Source of the DNA: Prorocentrum cordatum
Taxonomy: Eukaryota; Sar; Dinophyceae; Prorocentrales; Prorocentraceae
Reading direction: 5' to 3'
NCBI GenBank assembly: GCA_963575745.1
Contig: CAUYUJ010011514.1
Location: forward strand, 1 to 62,000
Length of the DNA stretch: 62,000 bases
The position numbers were made by a program, and so were the translations under genes. How positions within the stretch are numbered: position 1 is the first letter of the stretch; the number at the start of each line of letters is the position of its first letter. The notes under the pieces are model-generated. The model was not told where the DNA came from and did not search any database. It saw only the letters and a program-made list of their open reading frames with translations. This document shows, piece by piece, positions 61,100-62,000 of the stretch.

Positions 61100-62000
61100 A
61101 TTTCGAGTCATCTTGATACGTGCTGTCGGTATTTTGTACTTAAGTCGAGCTGTAGGGCAGCTACAGTGCTGGTAAGCACAGCTATCGCACTCAGAATCAT
61201 TAGGCGCGTTCGCCTGTTCAATCCAGAGGTCTGAACTCGGTCTGCTACCCGAGCTAGGTCCGCAAACCTATTCGTATTATTCGAGTCAACTTGATATGCG
61301 CTGTCGGTATTTTGTACTTAACCCGAGCTGTAGGGCAGCCACAGTGTCTGTAAGCACACCTATCGCACTCAGAATCATCAGGCGCGTCCGCCTATTCAAT
61401 CCAGAGGTCCGAACTCGGTCTGCTACCCGAGCTAGGGTCGCAAACCTATTCGTGTTATTCCAGTCAACTTGATAGCGTTGTCGGTATTTTCTGCTAACTC
61501 GAGGTCTAGGGCAGCTACAGTGCTGGTAAGCACAGCTATCGCACTCAGAATCATCAGGCGCGTTCGCCTGTTCAATCCAGAGGTCTGAACTCGGTCTGCT
61601 ACTCGAGCTAGGTCCGCAAACCTATTCGTATTATTCGAGTCAACTTGATACGCGTTGTCGGTATTTCCTACTTAACTCGAGGTGTAGGGCAGCTACAGTG
61701 CTGGTAAGCACGCCTATCGCACCCAGAATCATCAGGCGCGTTCGCCTGTCGAATCCAGAGGTCTGAACTCGGTCTGCTAGCCGAGCTAGGTCCGCAAACC
61801 TATTCGTATTATTCGAGTCAACTTGATACGTGTTGTCGGTATTTTCTGCTTAACTCGAGGTCTAGGGCAGCTACAGTGCTGGTAAGCACAGCTATCGCAC
61901 TCAGAATCATCAGGCGCGTTCGCCTGTTCAATCCAGAGGTCTGAACTCGGTCTGCTATCCGAGCTAGGTCCGCAAACCTATTCGTATTATTCGAGTCATC
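61100..62000 (+). repeat. Regular 178-bp satellite monomers
   Basis: TCTGAACTCGG (or TCCGAACTCGG) starts at 61230, 61408, 61584, 61762 and 61940, a period of 176-178 bases. Each monomer can form stems CTCGG...CCGAG, GTAG-GGCAG-CTAC, GTGCT-GGTA-AGCAC and AGGCG-CGTT-CGCCT. No open frame or known RNA is evident. Confidence 0.95.

Larger units (their letters stand above)
51030..62000 (+). repeat. Plus-oriented higher-order satellite array
   Basis: Eleven kilobases of higher-order units. Each unit has a type A hairpin element, a GGCAAGAAAAATCTCGACGG segment, the conserved block with CTCGCCATCTTGATCTCAGC, then three to five diverged 178-bp monomers and a tail CTTGGGCT...TATATTGTCAGG leading to the next hairpin element. 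Conserved blocks start at about 51032, 53556, 54574, 55758, 56893, 58109, 59233 and 60985, so most units are 1.0-1.2 kb. Blocks at 52.0-53.4 kb and 60.4-60.9 kb are family-D/type B insertions. The array continues past the window end. Confidence 0.92.

Overview
The window reads as nuclear DNA of a large, repeat-rich eukaryotic genome, most likely a dinoflagellate. The evidence is indirect: a long array of pentatricopeptide repeats of the ACEK...W...ALLSEM...KLEPNIITY type, a copia element with an LHGGRLF-type integrase tail, a LINE whose polymerase carries a WADN box, very GC-rich coding-like segments, and an extreme load of simple and satellite repeats. No bacterial-style operon, rRNA, CRISPR array or convincing tRNA gene is visible. 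The genus cannot be fixed from the sequence alone.

Layout. 1-5.2 kb: TCG, TA, CTC, TTAGC/ATAGC, GATGTA and CT simple repeats, interleaved with a dispersed element present twice in direct orientation (0.34-1.15 and 4.57-5.22 kb) and an element at 1.29-1.74 kb whose inverted partner is at 11.1-11.56 kb. 5.2-10.1 kb: GC-rich DNA containing a decayed minus-strand Ty1/copia retrotransposon (integrase, reverse transcriptase, RNase H in that order) broken by frameshifts and a CA microsatellite. 10.1-15.3 kb: CTC, ATC and poly-A tracts, a G-rich minisatellite of about 90 bp, and CAT repeats. 15.4-26.6 kb: repeat-laden region holding a minus-strand PPR gene (17.7-20.7 kb), neighbouring polyglutamine-bearing reading frames, a family of 26-base dispersed repeats, a family of about 30 short ACGGC-TGATG-GCCGT hairpins, and a triplicated unit of about 700 bp.

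26.6-35.2 kb: one long minus-strand coding region, read through at least four frameshifts and two stops, that joins an RNase H type 1 domain, cysteine/histidine clusters, a UPF1-like superfamily 1 helicase and a zinc-cluster/Trp-rich tail. It looks like a decayed composite gene or retroelement polyprotein. 35.4-62 kb: AT-richer satellite territory. It contains a 5'-truncated minus-strand LINE (38.7-41.3 kb) with an RNase H-like domain whose motifs occur in permuted order, then about 20 kb of inverted and tandem repeats: a roughly 178-bp satellite monomer, higher-order units of about 1.1 kb, and about 30 copies of a 57-62 bp hairpin element with co-varying arms.

How it fits together. Coding content is sparse and mostly retroelement-derived. 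The PPR gene is the only good candidate for a working cellular gene (organelle RNA processing is the family's role). The most unusual items are the RNase H/helicase composite, the permuted RNase H of the LINE, the covarying short hairpin families, and a five-base hypervariable site inside an otherwise conserved block of the satellite array.
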